Shown here: in pieces, positions 36,335 to 44,367 of the stretch
Layout of the letters: every line of letters begins with the position of its first letter
Position numbering within the stretch: the first letter of the stretch is position 1
Origin: Mangrovibacterium diazotrophicum
Lineage (GTDB): Bacteria; Bacteroidota; Bacteroidia; Bacteroidales; Prolixibacteraceae
Assembly (NCBI RefSeq): GCF_003610535.1
Contig: NZ_RAPN01000003.1
Coordinates: 1-64,000 of the forward strand
Length of the DNA: 64,000 nucleotides
Direction: 5' to 3'
Position numbers and translations under genes: made by a program
Notes under the pieces: generated by a model
The model's input: only the letters and a program-made list of their open reading frames with translations
What the model was told of the DNA's origin: nothing
The model's database searches: none

Positions 36335-36364
36335 GCAACCCTTTCAAAAAAAGCTTGTCAGTAA
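36335..36364 (+). promoter_or_regulatory. Second ECF-type promoter, before the head-GIN lipoprotein gene
   Basis: GCAACCCT and CTTGTCAGTAA repeat the promoter at 33821 exactly, with the same 16-base gap between GCAACC and GTC, although the bases between differ. The -10 lies about 55 bases before the ATG at 36419. Confidence 0.75.
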
Positions 36365-36418
36365 AAACAGAAAACAGAATAAAAGCACTTCGTGTGCACT
36401 AAATCTAAATTGAAAAGT

Positions 36419-37141
36419 ATGAAAACAATGAAAATTAAACTAGGAATGTTCTTCGCGGTTCTTTTGGTTGGCTTGGTCGCTTGTGACGATGATTTTGGAA
36501 TTGTAGGCAATGGCAGGCCGGAAACAGAAACCCGCAGTGCCCGGTATTTTAACGAGCTGAGCTCTTCCGGATCTTTTAATGTGTATGTCTCGCAAGGGGA
36601 GGAACGATCGATTGAGATCACGGCAGAATCGAACCTGTTGCCCTACATCGAAACTGATTTTGATGGCGATCGTTTGCGGATTAGAACGCTTGGCATGCAC
36701 ACTTTGCACGAAACCTACCCGATCAATATTTATTTGGTTACGCCGGATCTTGAAGAGTTGGTGCTAAGTGGTTCCGGCAGAATTGAAACGGAGAGTTTCG
36801 CTGCTGATCAGTTTTCAGTTGTGGTTTCGGGTTCCGGGGAGATCGTCACTTCGGTTAATGCCGATGAGTTGGATGCTGTTATCTCAGGTTCCGGAAAGAT
36901 TTTTCTCGAAGGGGCTTGTGGCGAAGCGGAGATGGGAATCAGTGGTTCGGGTATTATTGACGCCTACGATTTGGCAGCAGGTGACTGTAAAGTGGTGGTC
37001 TCCGGGTCGGGTAGTGCTTGGGTGAATGTTGAAGACAATCTGGATGTGCGGATTTCGGGCAGCGGGAATGTGCATTACATCAATTTCCCCTATGTAACTT
37101 CCAGTACTTCGGGTAGCGGACAAGTGATTAACGAGAACTAA
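36419..37141 (+). CDS. Head-GIN-domain lipoprotein (DUF2807)
   Basis: The 240-residue protein starts with a lipoprotein signal, and the lipobox LVAC places the modified cysteine near residue 23. It is followed by DDDF, an acidic stretch like the surface-export signal known in Bacteroidota lipoproteins. The body (about 40-235) is built of repeating strands with SGSG turns (VLSGSGRIETESF, VVSGSGEIVTS, VISGSGKIFLEG, SGSGIIDAYDL, VSGSGSAWV, ISGSGNVHYI), the hallmark of the DUF2807 putative auto-transporter adhesin head GIN domain. ATG 36419 is chosen; the GTG at 36392 would bury the signal. It is probably in the ECF regulon of the upstream sigma factor. Confidence 0.85.
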   Translation: MKTMKIKLGMFFAVLLVGLVACDDDFGIVGNGRPETETRSARYFNELSSSGSFNVYVSQGEERSIEITAESNLLPYIETDFDGDRLRIRTLGMHTLHETYPINIYLVTPDLEELVLSGSGRIETESFAADQFSVVVSGSGEIVTSVNADELDAVISGSGKIFLEGACGEAEMGISGSGIIDAYDLAAGDCKVVVSGSGSAWVNVEDNLDVRISGSGNVHYINFPYVTSSTSGSGQVINEN

Positions 37142-37228
37142 CGGTTTCGGAAATTGCTTATGAGAAATTGCTACTTCTATCTTTTAGTCTTCAAAGAATC
37201 TTTCAAATAATCAGTTAAACAATTTGCC

Positions 37229-37855
37229 ATGAAAAAACAATTACTAATTCTGATGCTGGCGTTGCTTGCGCAGGGAGCTTTTGCTCAGAACAACAGATCG
37301 AATGACGAGTTTGGGACGGTATTCGCGAATGATAAAATGTCGAACGGCGGGTACGGGGCGCTGTCAATTGCCTACACCGAAATTGACAACAAAGATGCTT
37401 TTGTTGTGGGAGCTCGCGGAGGCTGGATCATCAATCACTCCTTTTCGCTGGGACTGGCAGGATATGGTTTTATTAATGATGTCCATTATAACGATCCGTT
37501 TTATGACAGTTTTGATTACAACCTTGCCGGCGGATATGGTGGCCTCTTTGTCGAACCCATTATTGCCCCAATGAGCCCGGTGCATGTGTCGTTCCCGATT
37601 CTGCTTGGATTTGGCGCAGTGTCGTACATTCACGAATACGACCATTGGGATTACAGTTGGGAGCGCGAAGGCTTGCACGATGTGTTTTGGGTTATTGAGC
37701 CCGCGGTGGAGCTGGAGTTTAACATGACCCGATTTTTCCGACTGGCAGCAACTGCCAGCTATCGCCTGACTTCTGATGTTGACATGGATCTGACAGATCC
37801 GGATTTGATGAAGGGAATGAATGTTGGGCTGGTCTTCAAATTTGGAAAGTTTTGA
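37229..37855 (+). CDS. Outer-membrane beta-barrel protein
   Basis: The 208-residue protein has a signal peptide (about 1-20, ending AFAQ) and alternating amphipathic strands with Gly and aromatic residues (GYGALSIAYTEI, FSLGLAGYGFI, GGYGGLFVEPII, MNVGLVFKFGKF at the end). It fits a small 8-stranded outer-membrane barrel. The closing phenylalanine-containing strand is typical for BAM insertion. It sits 87 bases after the head-GIN lipoprotein gene and may share its ECF-driven transcript. Function is unknown. Confidence 0.75.
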   Translation: MKKQLLILMLALLAQGAFAQNNRSNDEFGTVFANDKMSNGGYGALSIAYTEIDNKDAFVVGARGGWIINHSFSLGLAGYGFINDVHYNDPFYDSFDYNLAGGYGGLFVEPIIAPMSPVHVSFPILLGFGAVSYIHEYDHWDYSWEREGLHDVFWVIEPAVELEFNMTRFFRLAATASYRLTSDVDMDLTDPDLMKGMNVGLVFKFGKF

Positions 37856-38278
37856 CGAGTTCGGAAGAATTGCCTGTCGAGTAAATATGATCTGGTCGGA
37901 CGATAAGCATTAATGGGATTGTCCGGATATGGATCGTTGGAATTCAGACCTCAGGCTTGAGTGACGGGATTGGGCTATTTTTGTCAAAGCTGAAAATCGA
38001 ATCGAAAGCTTAGTGAAACCGGGAAGCTCCGACGCAGGGAGGAGATCATCCGGCTGAACTTAGTTTTCGGGAGATGAAAGCTGAAGACAAAAATCAGCCT
38101 TGATTTTTCTGTTTCGTCTTTGGATCAAGCCAAAGATGAAAACCCGCCCGGTAGGGCTGTAAAGATTTTATTCTAGCGCTTCGGTCTTTGGGAGAGAATT
38201 CAGTCGGTAGGCTTTCAAAAAAAGATGGTTCCCGATTTTCACCGGGAACCATCTTTTTTATTTCAAATTGTCCTTGAA
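37856..38278. other. Intergenic stretch with a terminator only
   Basis: Apart from the strong terminator at 38221, the 423 bases contain no supported gene, RNA or repeat. Short self-complementary bits are not convincing. Confidence 0.5.
38221..38259. terminator. Bidirectional terminator between the OMP gene and the rluA-family gene
   Basis: A perfect 14-bp stem (38221-38234 with 38243-38256) has an 8-base loop. It is flanked by an A-run on the left and a T-run on the right, so it serves both convergent genes. Confidence 0.9.
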
Positions 38279-38965
38279 TTACAAATCTTTGATCTGGATC
38301 AGCTCATCCCAAATCGGGTCACCCTTTGGTGGCTTGGCCACGATGGTGAGCATTTCTTTTTTTACCGGGTGCATGAACTCCAGTTTTCGGGCATGCAGGT
38401 GAATACCACCGTCGGGGTTACTTCGTTCTGCGCCATATTTCAGGTCACCTTTAATGTGACAGCCAATGGTCAGCAATTGCGCCCGGATCTGGTGATGACG
38501 ACCAGTTTCCAAATTAACTTCGAGCAAGTGAAAACGATTCAAGCTTGCTTTGTGCACGTAGCTGAGCGAACAAAGTTTGGCACCTTTTTTCTTTTTAACT
38601 GATGCAAAACTTTTATTCTTCACCTCGTCTTTCCACAGGTAGTGTTCCAGTGTGCCTTCCATTTCTTCGGGCAGCACATCAACAACGGCCCAGTAGGTTT
38701 TTTTGATGGCCGTTTTATCCTGGAACATTTCGTTCAAACGAGTCAACGCTTTGCTGGTTCGTGCAAAAAGCACAATCCCGCTGGTTGGGCGGTCGAGGCG
38801 GTGTGGCGATCCCAGGTAAACATCACCGGGTTTGTCATACTTCTTTTTGATGTAGGCTTTCACCTTATCAATCAGGGGTTCGTCGCCGGTTTTGTCACCC
38901 TGTACAATTTCACCGCAAGCCTTATTGACAGCTATCAGGTGGTTATCTTCGTATATTACTTGCAT
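38279..38965 (-). CDS. RluA family pseudouridine synthase
   Basis: The 228-residue enzyme isomerises uridine to pseudouridine in RNA. The catalytic aspartate is in HRLDRPTSGIVLFARTS near residue 57, the family signature. GRHHQIRAQL near residue 150 and the closing block complete the catalytic fold. There is no S4 domain, so it is of the short RluA/RluC-without-S4 or TruC type; the target RNA and position cannot be told. A 7-bp repeat array fills the space to the upstream panB gene on the same strand, which suggests transcription from panB. Confidence 0.9.
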   Translation of the reverse strand: MQVIYEDNHLIAVNKACGEIVQGDKTGDEPLIDKVKAYIKKKYDKPGDVYLGSPHRLDRPTSGIVLFARTSKALTRLNEMFQDKTAIKKTYWAVVDVLPEEMEGTLEHYLWKDEVKNKSFASVKKKKGAKLCSLSYVHKASLNRFHLLEVNLETGRHHQIRAQLLTIGCHIKGDLKYGAERSNPDGGIHLHARKLEFMHPVKKEMLTIVAKPPKGDPIWDELIQIKDL

Positions 38966-38973
38966 TGATGTAA

Positions 38974-39071
38974 AAATTCCAAGATTAAAAATCCAAATTC
39001 CAAGTTTCGTTTTGTGTTTTAAGTTTCGAGTTGGTCAACTTGGAACCCGAAACTCGCAACTTGGAACTTTT
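38974..39071. repeat. 7-bp-phased repeat array between panB and the rluA-family gene
   Basis: Fourteen consecutive heptamers (AAATTCC AAGATTA AAAATCC AAATTCC AAGTTTC, then GTTTCGA GTTGGTC AACTTGG AACCCGA AACTCGC AACTTGG) fill nearly the whole gap and touch the panB stop codon. The two halves are partly complementary (for example AAGTTTCGAGTT and AACTCG...AACTT). Confidence 0.65.
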
Positions 39072-39886
39072 CAATATTGTTCCCGGTCGTTGGGGAAGTC
39101 TTTTGATTTGACATCGTCCACATATTGAGCCACCGCTCCTTTAATTTCCTCTGCCAGGTTGAGGTAGCGACGCAGGAAGCGTGGTGAGAATTCCTGGGTA
39201 ATACCCAACATATCGTGAATTACCAACACTTGTCCATCGACACCGTTACCGGCACCAATACCAATAACCGGGATGGTCAACATTTCAGCTACTTTTTTAC
39301 CAAGTTCTGCCGGGATTTTTTCCAGCACAACGGCAAAACAACCGGCTTCTTCCAGCAGTTTGGCGTCTTCAATCAGTTTGTTGGCTTCTTCTTCTTCTTT
39401 CGCTCTAACCGAGTAAGTTCCGTAACGGTTAATCGATTGCGGCATCAACCCCAGGTGTCCCATGACCGGAATACCGGCTGTCAAAATACGATCAACAGAT
39501 TCGATGATTTCTTTTCCACCTTCCAGTTTTACAGCATCGGCAGCTGTTTCTTTCATGATGCGAATGGCCGAGTGTAACGCTTCTTTACTGTTTCCCTGGT
39601 AGGTACCAAACGGAAGGTCAACCACGACCAAGGCACGGTTTACGGCTTTGCGCACCGAGCTTCCGTGGTAAATCATCTGGTCCAGCGTCATTGGAAGGGT
39701 TGTTTCATTTCCAGCCATGACATTCGAGGCAGAGTCGCCTACCAGAATGACATCGCATCCAGCCTGATCAACCAGTTTTGCCATACTGTAATCGTAGCTG
39801 GTTAACATGGAAATTTTTTCACCTCTCAGTTTCATCGCCGATAAAACATGAGTTGTGACCCGCTTTACTTCTTTATGTACTGACAT
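39071..39886 (-). CDS. panB: 3-methyl-2-oxobutanoate hydroxymethyltransferase
   Basis: The 271-residue TIM-barrel enzyme transfers a hydroxymethyl group from 5,10-methylenetetrahydrofolate to ketoisovalerate, giving ketopantoate, the first committed step of pantothenate synthesis. [17 protein letters not shown] near residue 27 and [17 protein letters not shown] near 47 hold the magnesium-binding Asp residues. VKLEGGKE and [13 protein letters not shown] follow. The start at 39886 ([10 protein letters not shown]) is chosen over an upstream in-frame Met at 39925 because it matches the family length. No panC or panD gene is adjacent. Confidence 0.95.
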   Translation of the reverse strand: MSVHKEVKRVTTHVLSAMKLRGEKISMLTSYDYSMAKLVDQAGCDVILVGDSASNVMAGNETTLPMTLDQMIYHGSSVRKAVNRALVVVDLPFGTYQGNSKEALHSAIRIMKETAADAVKLEGGKEIIESVDRILTAGIPVMGHLGLMPQSINRYGTYSVRAKEEEEANKLIEDAKLLEEAGCFAVVLEKIPAELGKKVAEMLTIPVIGIGAGNGVDGQVLVIHDMLGITQEFSPRFLRRYLNLAEEIKGAVAQYVDDVKSKDFPNDREQY

Positions 39887-39953
39887 CTTATATAAATACT
39901 TTGTTTCAAAATGCAAAGTAAGCAACTTTTATTGAATGTACGGAGGAGGGGGG

Positions 39954-40079
39954 AAGTCAAAAGAGGGAAGGTAAAAGTCAAAAGTCAAAAGACAAGTTTC
40001 AAGTTTCAAGTTCCGACCTGCGACCTGCGACCAGCAACCAGTAACCAGTAACCAGTAACCAGTAACCAGCAACCAGCTA
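39954..40079. repeat. 18-unit 7-bp-phased repeat array upstream of dnaK
   Basis: The 126 bases are exactly 18 consecutive heptamers whose sequence drifts stepwise: AAGTCAA-type units, then GTTTCAA twice, GTTCCGA, CCTGCGA twice, CCAGCAA, CCAGTAA four times, CCAGCAA, CCAGCTA. Most units end in AA or GA. No indel breaks the phase. Confidence 0.85.
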
Positions 40080-40175
40080 CGGGATATTATGTCGTTTTGT
40101 CACCAATACTGTCAGCATGAAATTCAAAAAACTTCCGATTGTGCCAATTTTTCACCAAAGTCGGACGATTTTTTC

Positions 40176-40192
40176 TTGGCATAGTGATTGAA
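40176..40192 (+). promoter_or_regulatory. Possible sigma-54-like promoter of dnaK
   Basis: TTGGCATAGTGATTGAA has GG and GA ten bases apart, close to the GG-N10-GC of sigma-54 promoters but with GA instead of GC. It lies about 58 bases before the ATG. It may instead be chance or another heat-shock element. Confidence 0.3.
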
Positions 40193-40249
40193 TAAATCAG
40201 TCCGAGTTCAAAAATTTAGAATTGAATAATATTTAAAACTATAGATAAG

Positions 40250-42172
40250 ATGGGAAAAATTATTGGAATCGACTTAGGTACAACCAACTCTTGCGTTGCC
40301 GTAATGGAAGGTAACGAGCCGGTTGTAATCCCGAATAGCGAAGGAAAACGCACTACTCCGTCAATTGTAGCTTTTGTAGACGGCGGAGAACGTAAAATTG
40401 GTGATCCTGCAAAACGTCAGGCAATCACAAACCCTCACAAAACGATTTATTCTATTAAACGTTTTATGGGTGAAGGTTTTTCAAATGTAAACAAAGAAGT
40501 TTCACGCGTACCTTATACAGTAGTACAAGGTGACAACAATACACCTCGTGTACAGATCGACGATCGCAAATATTCTCCGCAGGAGATCTCGGCAATGGTA
40601 CTTCAGAAAATGAAGAAAACTGCTGAAGATTATTTGGGTCAGGAAGTTACTGAAGCGGTAATTACCGTTCCGGCTTACTTTAACGATGCGCAACGTCAGG
40701 CAACAAAAGAAGCTGGTGAGATCGCCGGTCTGACAGTTCGTCGTATCATCAACGAGCCGACTGCCGCTTCATTGGCTTACGGTTTGGACAAGATGCACAA
40801 AGACATGAAAGTGGCTGTGTTCGACTTAGGTGGTGGTACTTTCGATATCTCGATCCTGGAATTGGGCGACGGTGTGTTCGAAGTAAAATCAACCGACGGT
40901 GACACGCACTTGGGTGGTGACGACTTTGACCAGGTAATTATTGACTGGTTGGCACAAGAGTTCCTGAACGAAGAAGGTTTGGATCTGCGTAAAGACCCGA
41001 TGGCTTTGCAACGTTTGAAAGAAGCTGCAGAAAAAGCAAAAATCGAGTTGTCGAGCTCAACTTCTACTGAGATCAACTTGCCCTATATTATGCCGGTGAA
41101 TGGTATTCCAAAACACTTGGTGAAATCATTGAGCCGTGCCAAATTCGAGCAATTGGCTGATACGTTGATCAACGCAACAATGGAGCCTTGCCGTAAAGCA
41201 TTGAAAAATGCCGGTATGACAGCAGCTGATATCGACGAAGTAATTCTGGTTGGTGGTTCAACCCGTATTCCTGCAATTCAGGAAAAAGTGCAACAGTTTT
41301 TCGGAAAAGCGCCTTCAAAAGGTGTTAACCCGGACGAAGTTGTGGCTGTGGGTGCCGCAATCCAGGGTGGTGTATTGACAGGTGAAGTAAAAGACGTGTT
41401 GTTGTTGGATGTTACCCCGCTTTCATTGGGTATTGAAACCATGGGTGGCGTGATGACCAAATTGATCGAAGCCAACACAACGATCCCGACTAAAAAATCG
41501 GAAACATTTACAACTGCTGCCGATAACCAGCCTTCAGTAGAGATTCACGTTCTGCAAGGTGAGCGCCCAATGGCAAACGGTAACAAAACAATTGGCCGTT
41601 TCCACCTGGATGGTATTCCTGCTGCTCGCCGTGGAGTTCCTCAAATTGAAGTGACCTTCGATATTGATGCCAACGGTATCCTTCACGTAGGTGCAAAAGA
41701 TAAAGCGACTGGTAAGTCTCAGTCAATCCGAATCGAAGCTTCTTCCGGTTTGAGCGACGATGAAATCAAACGCATGCGCGACGAAGCAGCAGCAAACGCT
41801 GACGCTGACAAAGCTGCACGCGAGAAAGTTGATAAACTGAACCAGGCTGACAGTATGATCTTCAATACAGAGAAACAATTGGCTGAGTTTGGCGACAAAC
41901 TTCCGGCAGATAAGAAAGCGCCGATTGAAGCTGCTTTGAACAAACTGAAAGAAGCACATAAAAATCAGGATGTCGCCGGTATCGACGCTGCAACAGCAGA
42001 ATTGAACGAGGTATTCCAGGCTGCTTCTCAGGAAATGTACAACGCTCAGCAAGGGCAGCCAAACGGCCAGGCAGGACCTGATGCCGGTGCTCAGGGCGGT
42101 GGTGCACAAGGCGGATCGAAAGCTTCACAAGACGGTGAAGTAACCGATGTGGACTTTGAAGAAGTAAAATAA
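40250..42172 (+). CDS. dnaK: Molecular chaperone DnaK (Hsp70)
   Basis: The 640-residue protein begins [20 protein letters not shown], the phosphate-1 loop of the ATPase domain (about 1-375). [15 protein letters not shown] (near 185) and VGGSTRIPA (near 330) are the other nucleotide motifs. The substrate-binding domain (about 385-500) carries [14 protein letters not shown] and the lid runs to about 600, ending in a Gly/Gln-rich tail and the conserved DVDFEEVK. It folds and protects nascent and stress-damaged proteins with DnaJ and GrpE, neither of which is encoded next to it. It is monocistronic with a strong terminator. Confidence 0.98.
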   Translation: MGKIIGIDLGTTNSCVAVMEGNEPVVIPNSEGKRTTPSIVAFVDGGERKIGDPAKRQAITNPHKTIYSIKRFMGEGFSNVNKEVSRVPYTVVQGDNNTPRVQIDDRKYSPQEISAMVLQKMKKTAEDYLGQEVTEAVITVPAYFNDAQRQATKEAGEIAGLTVRRIINEPTAASLAYGLDKMHKDMKVAVFDLGGGTFDISILELGDGVFEVKSTDGDTHLGGDDFDQVIIDWLAQEFLNEEGLDLRKDPMALQRLKEAAEKAKIELSSSTSTEINLPYIMPVNGIPKHLVKSLSRAKFEQLADTLINATMEPCRKALKNAGMTAADIDEVILVGGSTRIPAIQEKVQQFFGKAPSKGVNPDEVVAVGAAIQGGVLTGEVKDVLLLDVTPLSLGIETMGGVMTKLIEANTTIPTKKSETFTTAADNQPSVEIHVLQGERPMANGNKTIGRFHLDGIPAARRGVPQIEVTFDIDANGILHVGAKDKATGKSQSIRIEASSGLSDDEIKRMRDEAAANADADKAAREKVDKLNQADSMIFNTEKQLAEFGDKLPADKKAPIEAALNKLKEAHKNQDVAGIDAATAELNEVFQAASQEMYNAQQGQPNGQAGPDAGAQGGGAQGGSKASQDGEVTDVDFEEVK

Positions 42173-42190
42173 AAATCACTTGATATTTGG

Positions 42191-42223
42191 AAGGCCCGAG
42201 AGCTATCTCTCGGGCCTTTTTTT
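42191..42223 (+). terminator. dnaK terminator
   Basis: A perfect 12-bp stem (42191-42202 with 42207-42218) with a 4-base loop is followed by a T-run. Confidence 0.93.
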
Positions 42224-42363
42224 GTGTTCGAAAGAGTGGTTTGTCGGTTTTGCTGCGGGCCTGATGGTGAATTTTGCCGTTTTCGTCTAATTTCGATCGG
42301 CTTTACTAAGATTTCTGTTTTCTTCACGCTTTGTTTGAGTGGTAAAATTCTGGAAATAAAAAT

Positions 42364-42396
42364 ACGGCGAAGGGAATAAATTGGAATTATCGCCGT
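42364..42396 (+). promoter_or_regulatory. Hairpin in the upxY leader
   Basis: ACGGCGA (42364-42370) and TCGCCGT (42390-42396) form a perfect 7-bp stem with a 19-base loop, about 90 bases upstream of upxY. The 8-mer TACGGCGA, which starts one base earlier, also occurs in the leader before the initiating sugar transferase (57902-57909). The rest of the 42173-42488 gap holds only the dnaK terminator. Confidence 0.4.
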
Positions 42397-42488
42397 TGGT
42401 AGCCATAGATCGCTTGTGTAAGACGCTTTGTTTATATCGTGGAAAGGAAGAGTTTCGAAAGAAATTTTAGAAAGGAGAGTTTGCAGCG

Positions 42489-43004
42489 ATGAATTGGTAC
42501 GTGATTTATGTAAGAGGAAGATATGAGAAGAAGGTATTGGCTTTGCTGAAGAGTCGGCAGGTAGAATGCTTTCTCCCTTTAACCCGGGAAGTGCGTCAAT
42601 GGACCGATCGCAAAAAGGTCATTGAAGAGCCGCTGATCCGGGGATACCTGTTTGTACGTATCGACTACCGAAATTACTATGGCATACTCCAATTGCCCGG
42701 CGTGCTCAATTTTGTGTGTTTTGAGAAACAACCGGCAATTGTTCCGGACTACCAAATTGAAGATTTGAAAATTTTCGCCCGTGAAACCAGTCTCAAACTG
42801 GAGGTCAGCTCCGAAGCAATTCGCAAAGGAAAGTTCATTCGTGTAATCGAAGGGCCTTTTTGCGGGGTCGTTGGCGAAATCATTCAACTCCGGGGTAAAC
42901 GAAAAATCGTTGTTCGGATCAAAGCACTTGGATGCAGTATTTTAGCCGAATTGGGTAAAAATGAAGTCGCACCCTATGCCCAATCTGAAGCTGTTGTTGC
43001 TTAA
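42489..43004 (+). CDS. upxY: UpxY family transcription antiterminator (NusG-like)
   Basis: The 171-residue protein has a NusG N-terminal domain (MNWYVIYVRGRYEKKVLALL at the start, FLPLTREVRQWTDRKK and PLIRGYLFVRID following) and a KOW-like C-terminal part (RVIEGPFCGVVGEI near residue 118). In Bacteroides, UpxY proteins are the first gene of each capsular polysaccharide operon and stop premature termination in that operon's leader. It is followed by 20 kb of polysaccharide genes, so it very likely controls them. No UpxZ-type inhibitor gene is next to it. The leader holds a hairpin at 42364. Confidence 0.92.
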   Translation: MNWYVIYVRGRYEKKVLALLKSRQVECFLPLTREVRQWTDRKKVIEEPLIRGYLFVRIDYRNYYGILQLPGVLNFVCFEKQPAIVPDYQIEDLKIFARETSLKLEVSSEAIRKGKFIRVIEGPFCGVVGEIIQLRGKRKIVVRIKALGCSILAELGKNEVAPYAQSEAVVA

Positions 43005-43411
43005 TATTCAGGAGAATACTTTCCATAATTCATTAGGTGTAAATGAATGTCTAAATACCTCAAGTAGGTCATTTGATATCCAGTATGTGCTATTTGATAG
43101 TTAAATTCTAATTATTTTTACATCTGATTGTGCGGTTGTTTTAGCAATAATTTTATATTTGTTCTTTCAAAGCAGGACTATTTAGTTTCATAATTCATTG
43201 TTCAGTTTTGTTTGTTTTGCTGGGTTGCAATGTGTGACCCAGTTGGCGAAGCTTTTTCTTTCGCCGAAAGTTTTTGGAATGCGAATGTGGGCTTAATCGT
43301 TTGTTGATCAGTGTGAAAGATAGGTGTGGTGGAATGAGCTTTTTGCTCTGAGAAACGAGCGAGTCAGTGACGGAGATTGCGAGGAAGCACAGTGCGTTAA
43401 AAGAGGGGTTA
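43005..43411. other. Intergenic stretch after upxY
   Basis: This 407-base A+T-rich gap contains TATATTTG at 43154-43161, a good -7 box with no well-spaced -33 element, and nothing else that I can support. It may carry a second promoter for the polysaccharide genes. Confidence 0.4.
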
Positions 43412-44053
43412 ATGACAGAGAAGAATAACATGGCTTTAACTAAAACGAAAATAGTTCGTCGATCTTTAATCGGCATTGGTGGTTTCACGCTGTCCGTGTT
43501 CCTCCTTTTAATGTTACCGGCTAATGCGGCTAGAGCTGCAGAAACACAGGGAGAGGAGCTGGCCGCAGCAAGTCCTGGATTACCATCTATCCCACAACGG
43601 CGTTCACGCACCAACTTGTGGAGTACCGACCAATACGGACAGATTTATATTTCCGCTGGCTTAAGCGAACAGTTTCAATACATTAGTTTTCTTGGTTTCC
43701 GGGGCGCCGTTGATTACCAGTTCTCGCGACGCTTTTCGCTGGGGGGCCAGGCAGCCGTTTATTACGGAAACAGCCGGTTTTACAAGCAGCGTACCCCGCT
43801 AATCGGTATTCGTGGCGACTACCACTTGATACGTCCCCGCTATTTTCGTAGAGGCCAACACCTGGATGTCTATATGGGCGTTTCGGGCGATGTATTTTTT
43901 GGCGCCGGAAAAGTGAAAAGCAAATCGGAGACGGTTAGTCTGAAAGCGGATGCTCACCTCGGTGCTCGATATCAAATCAGCAAGAGCTTGTTTTTAGGAG
44001 CGGAGATCGCGTATCGTTATGTTTATGCCGGTGTGACATTTGAAATTCCATAG
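43412..44053 (+). CDS. Predicted outer-membrane barrel protein of unknown function
   Basis: The 213-residue protein starts at ATG 43412, preceded by AAGAGGGG; a further Met at 43430 is possible. It has a hydrophobic signal (about 15-38, ending ANAARAAE), a short linker with PSIPQRRSRTN, and then alternating strands (GQIYISAGLSEQFQYIS, FSLGGQAAVYYG, LDVYMGVSGDVFFG, LGARYQISKSLFLGAEIAYRYV) typical of an outer-membrane barrel. Its place between upxY and the flippase suggests a part in the surface polysaccharide, but I do not recognise the family. Confidence 0.65.
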   Translation: MTEKNNMALTKTKIVRRSLIGIGGFTLSVFLLLMLPANAARAAETQGEELAAASPGLPSIPQRRSRTNLWSTDQYGQIYISAGLSEQFQYISFLGFRGAVDYQFSRRFSLGGQAAVYYGNSRFYKQRTPLIGIRGDYHLIRPRYFRRGQHLDVYMGVSGDVFFGAGKVKSKSETVSLKADAHLGARYQISKSLFLGAEIAYRYVYAGVTFEIP

Positions 44054-44367
44054 AATTGAAGTGCTATGAGATTATTCTCATAACCTTGAATAGAATATAC
44101 AAGGGCAGGAAGAACAAGCAGGCAACTGTGAGTTTTCCTGCATTTGCTTCGAAGCCCGGCAAACGACCCGCGGTGGTTGTTGAAAGCTCCGCTGAAAACA
44201 GTTTTTCCTCCGCTGAAGACCATTTTTCTCCGCTGAAAGAAGGTGGAAGCTCCGGTGAAAACATACCAACAACCAAAAGCAACAGTATTGCTCTCTACAA
44301 TTCAATTAGTTTTCCTTTTTTTAGCTTTTAAATCTAATAGTAATTCACTTTTACACTAATATTCCCA
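44054..44367. other. Intergenic stretch with short direct repeats
   Basis: The 314-base gap before the flippase gene contains four copies of a CTCCGCTGAAAAC-like motif (listed separately) and no other supported feature. Confidence 0.5.
44187..44262. repeat. Four 13-bp direct repeats at ~21-bp spacing
   Basis: CTCCGCTGAAAAC (44187), CTCCGCTGAAGAC (44208), CTCCGCTGAAAGA (44228) and CTCCGGTGAAAAC (44250) lie at 21, 20 and 22-base intervals, about two helical turns. The first two are followed by a run of T. The function is unknown. Confidence 0.7.

Larger units (their letters stand above)
39887..40249. other. Intergenic stretch upstream of dnaK
   Basis: The gap holds the long 7-bp array (39954-40079) and a candidate sigma-54-like promoter near 40176. 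No CIRCE element is visible. Confidence 0.6.

Noticed and set aside
39954-40079. CRISPR array
   Set aside because: Units are only 7 bases and contiguous with no spacers, and there are no cas genes in the window.
39887-40249. CIRCE operator upstream of dnaK
   Set aside because: No TTAGCACTC-N9-GAGTGCTAA-like inverted repeat is present.
44187-44262. Small CRISPR-like array
   Set aside because: The 13-base repeats are separated by only 7-9 bases, far too short for spacers, and they diverge from one another.
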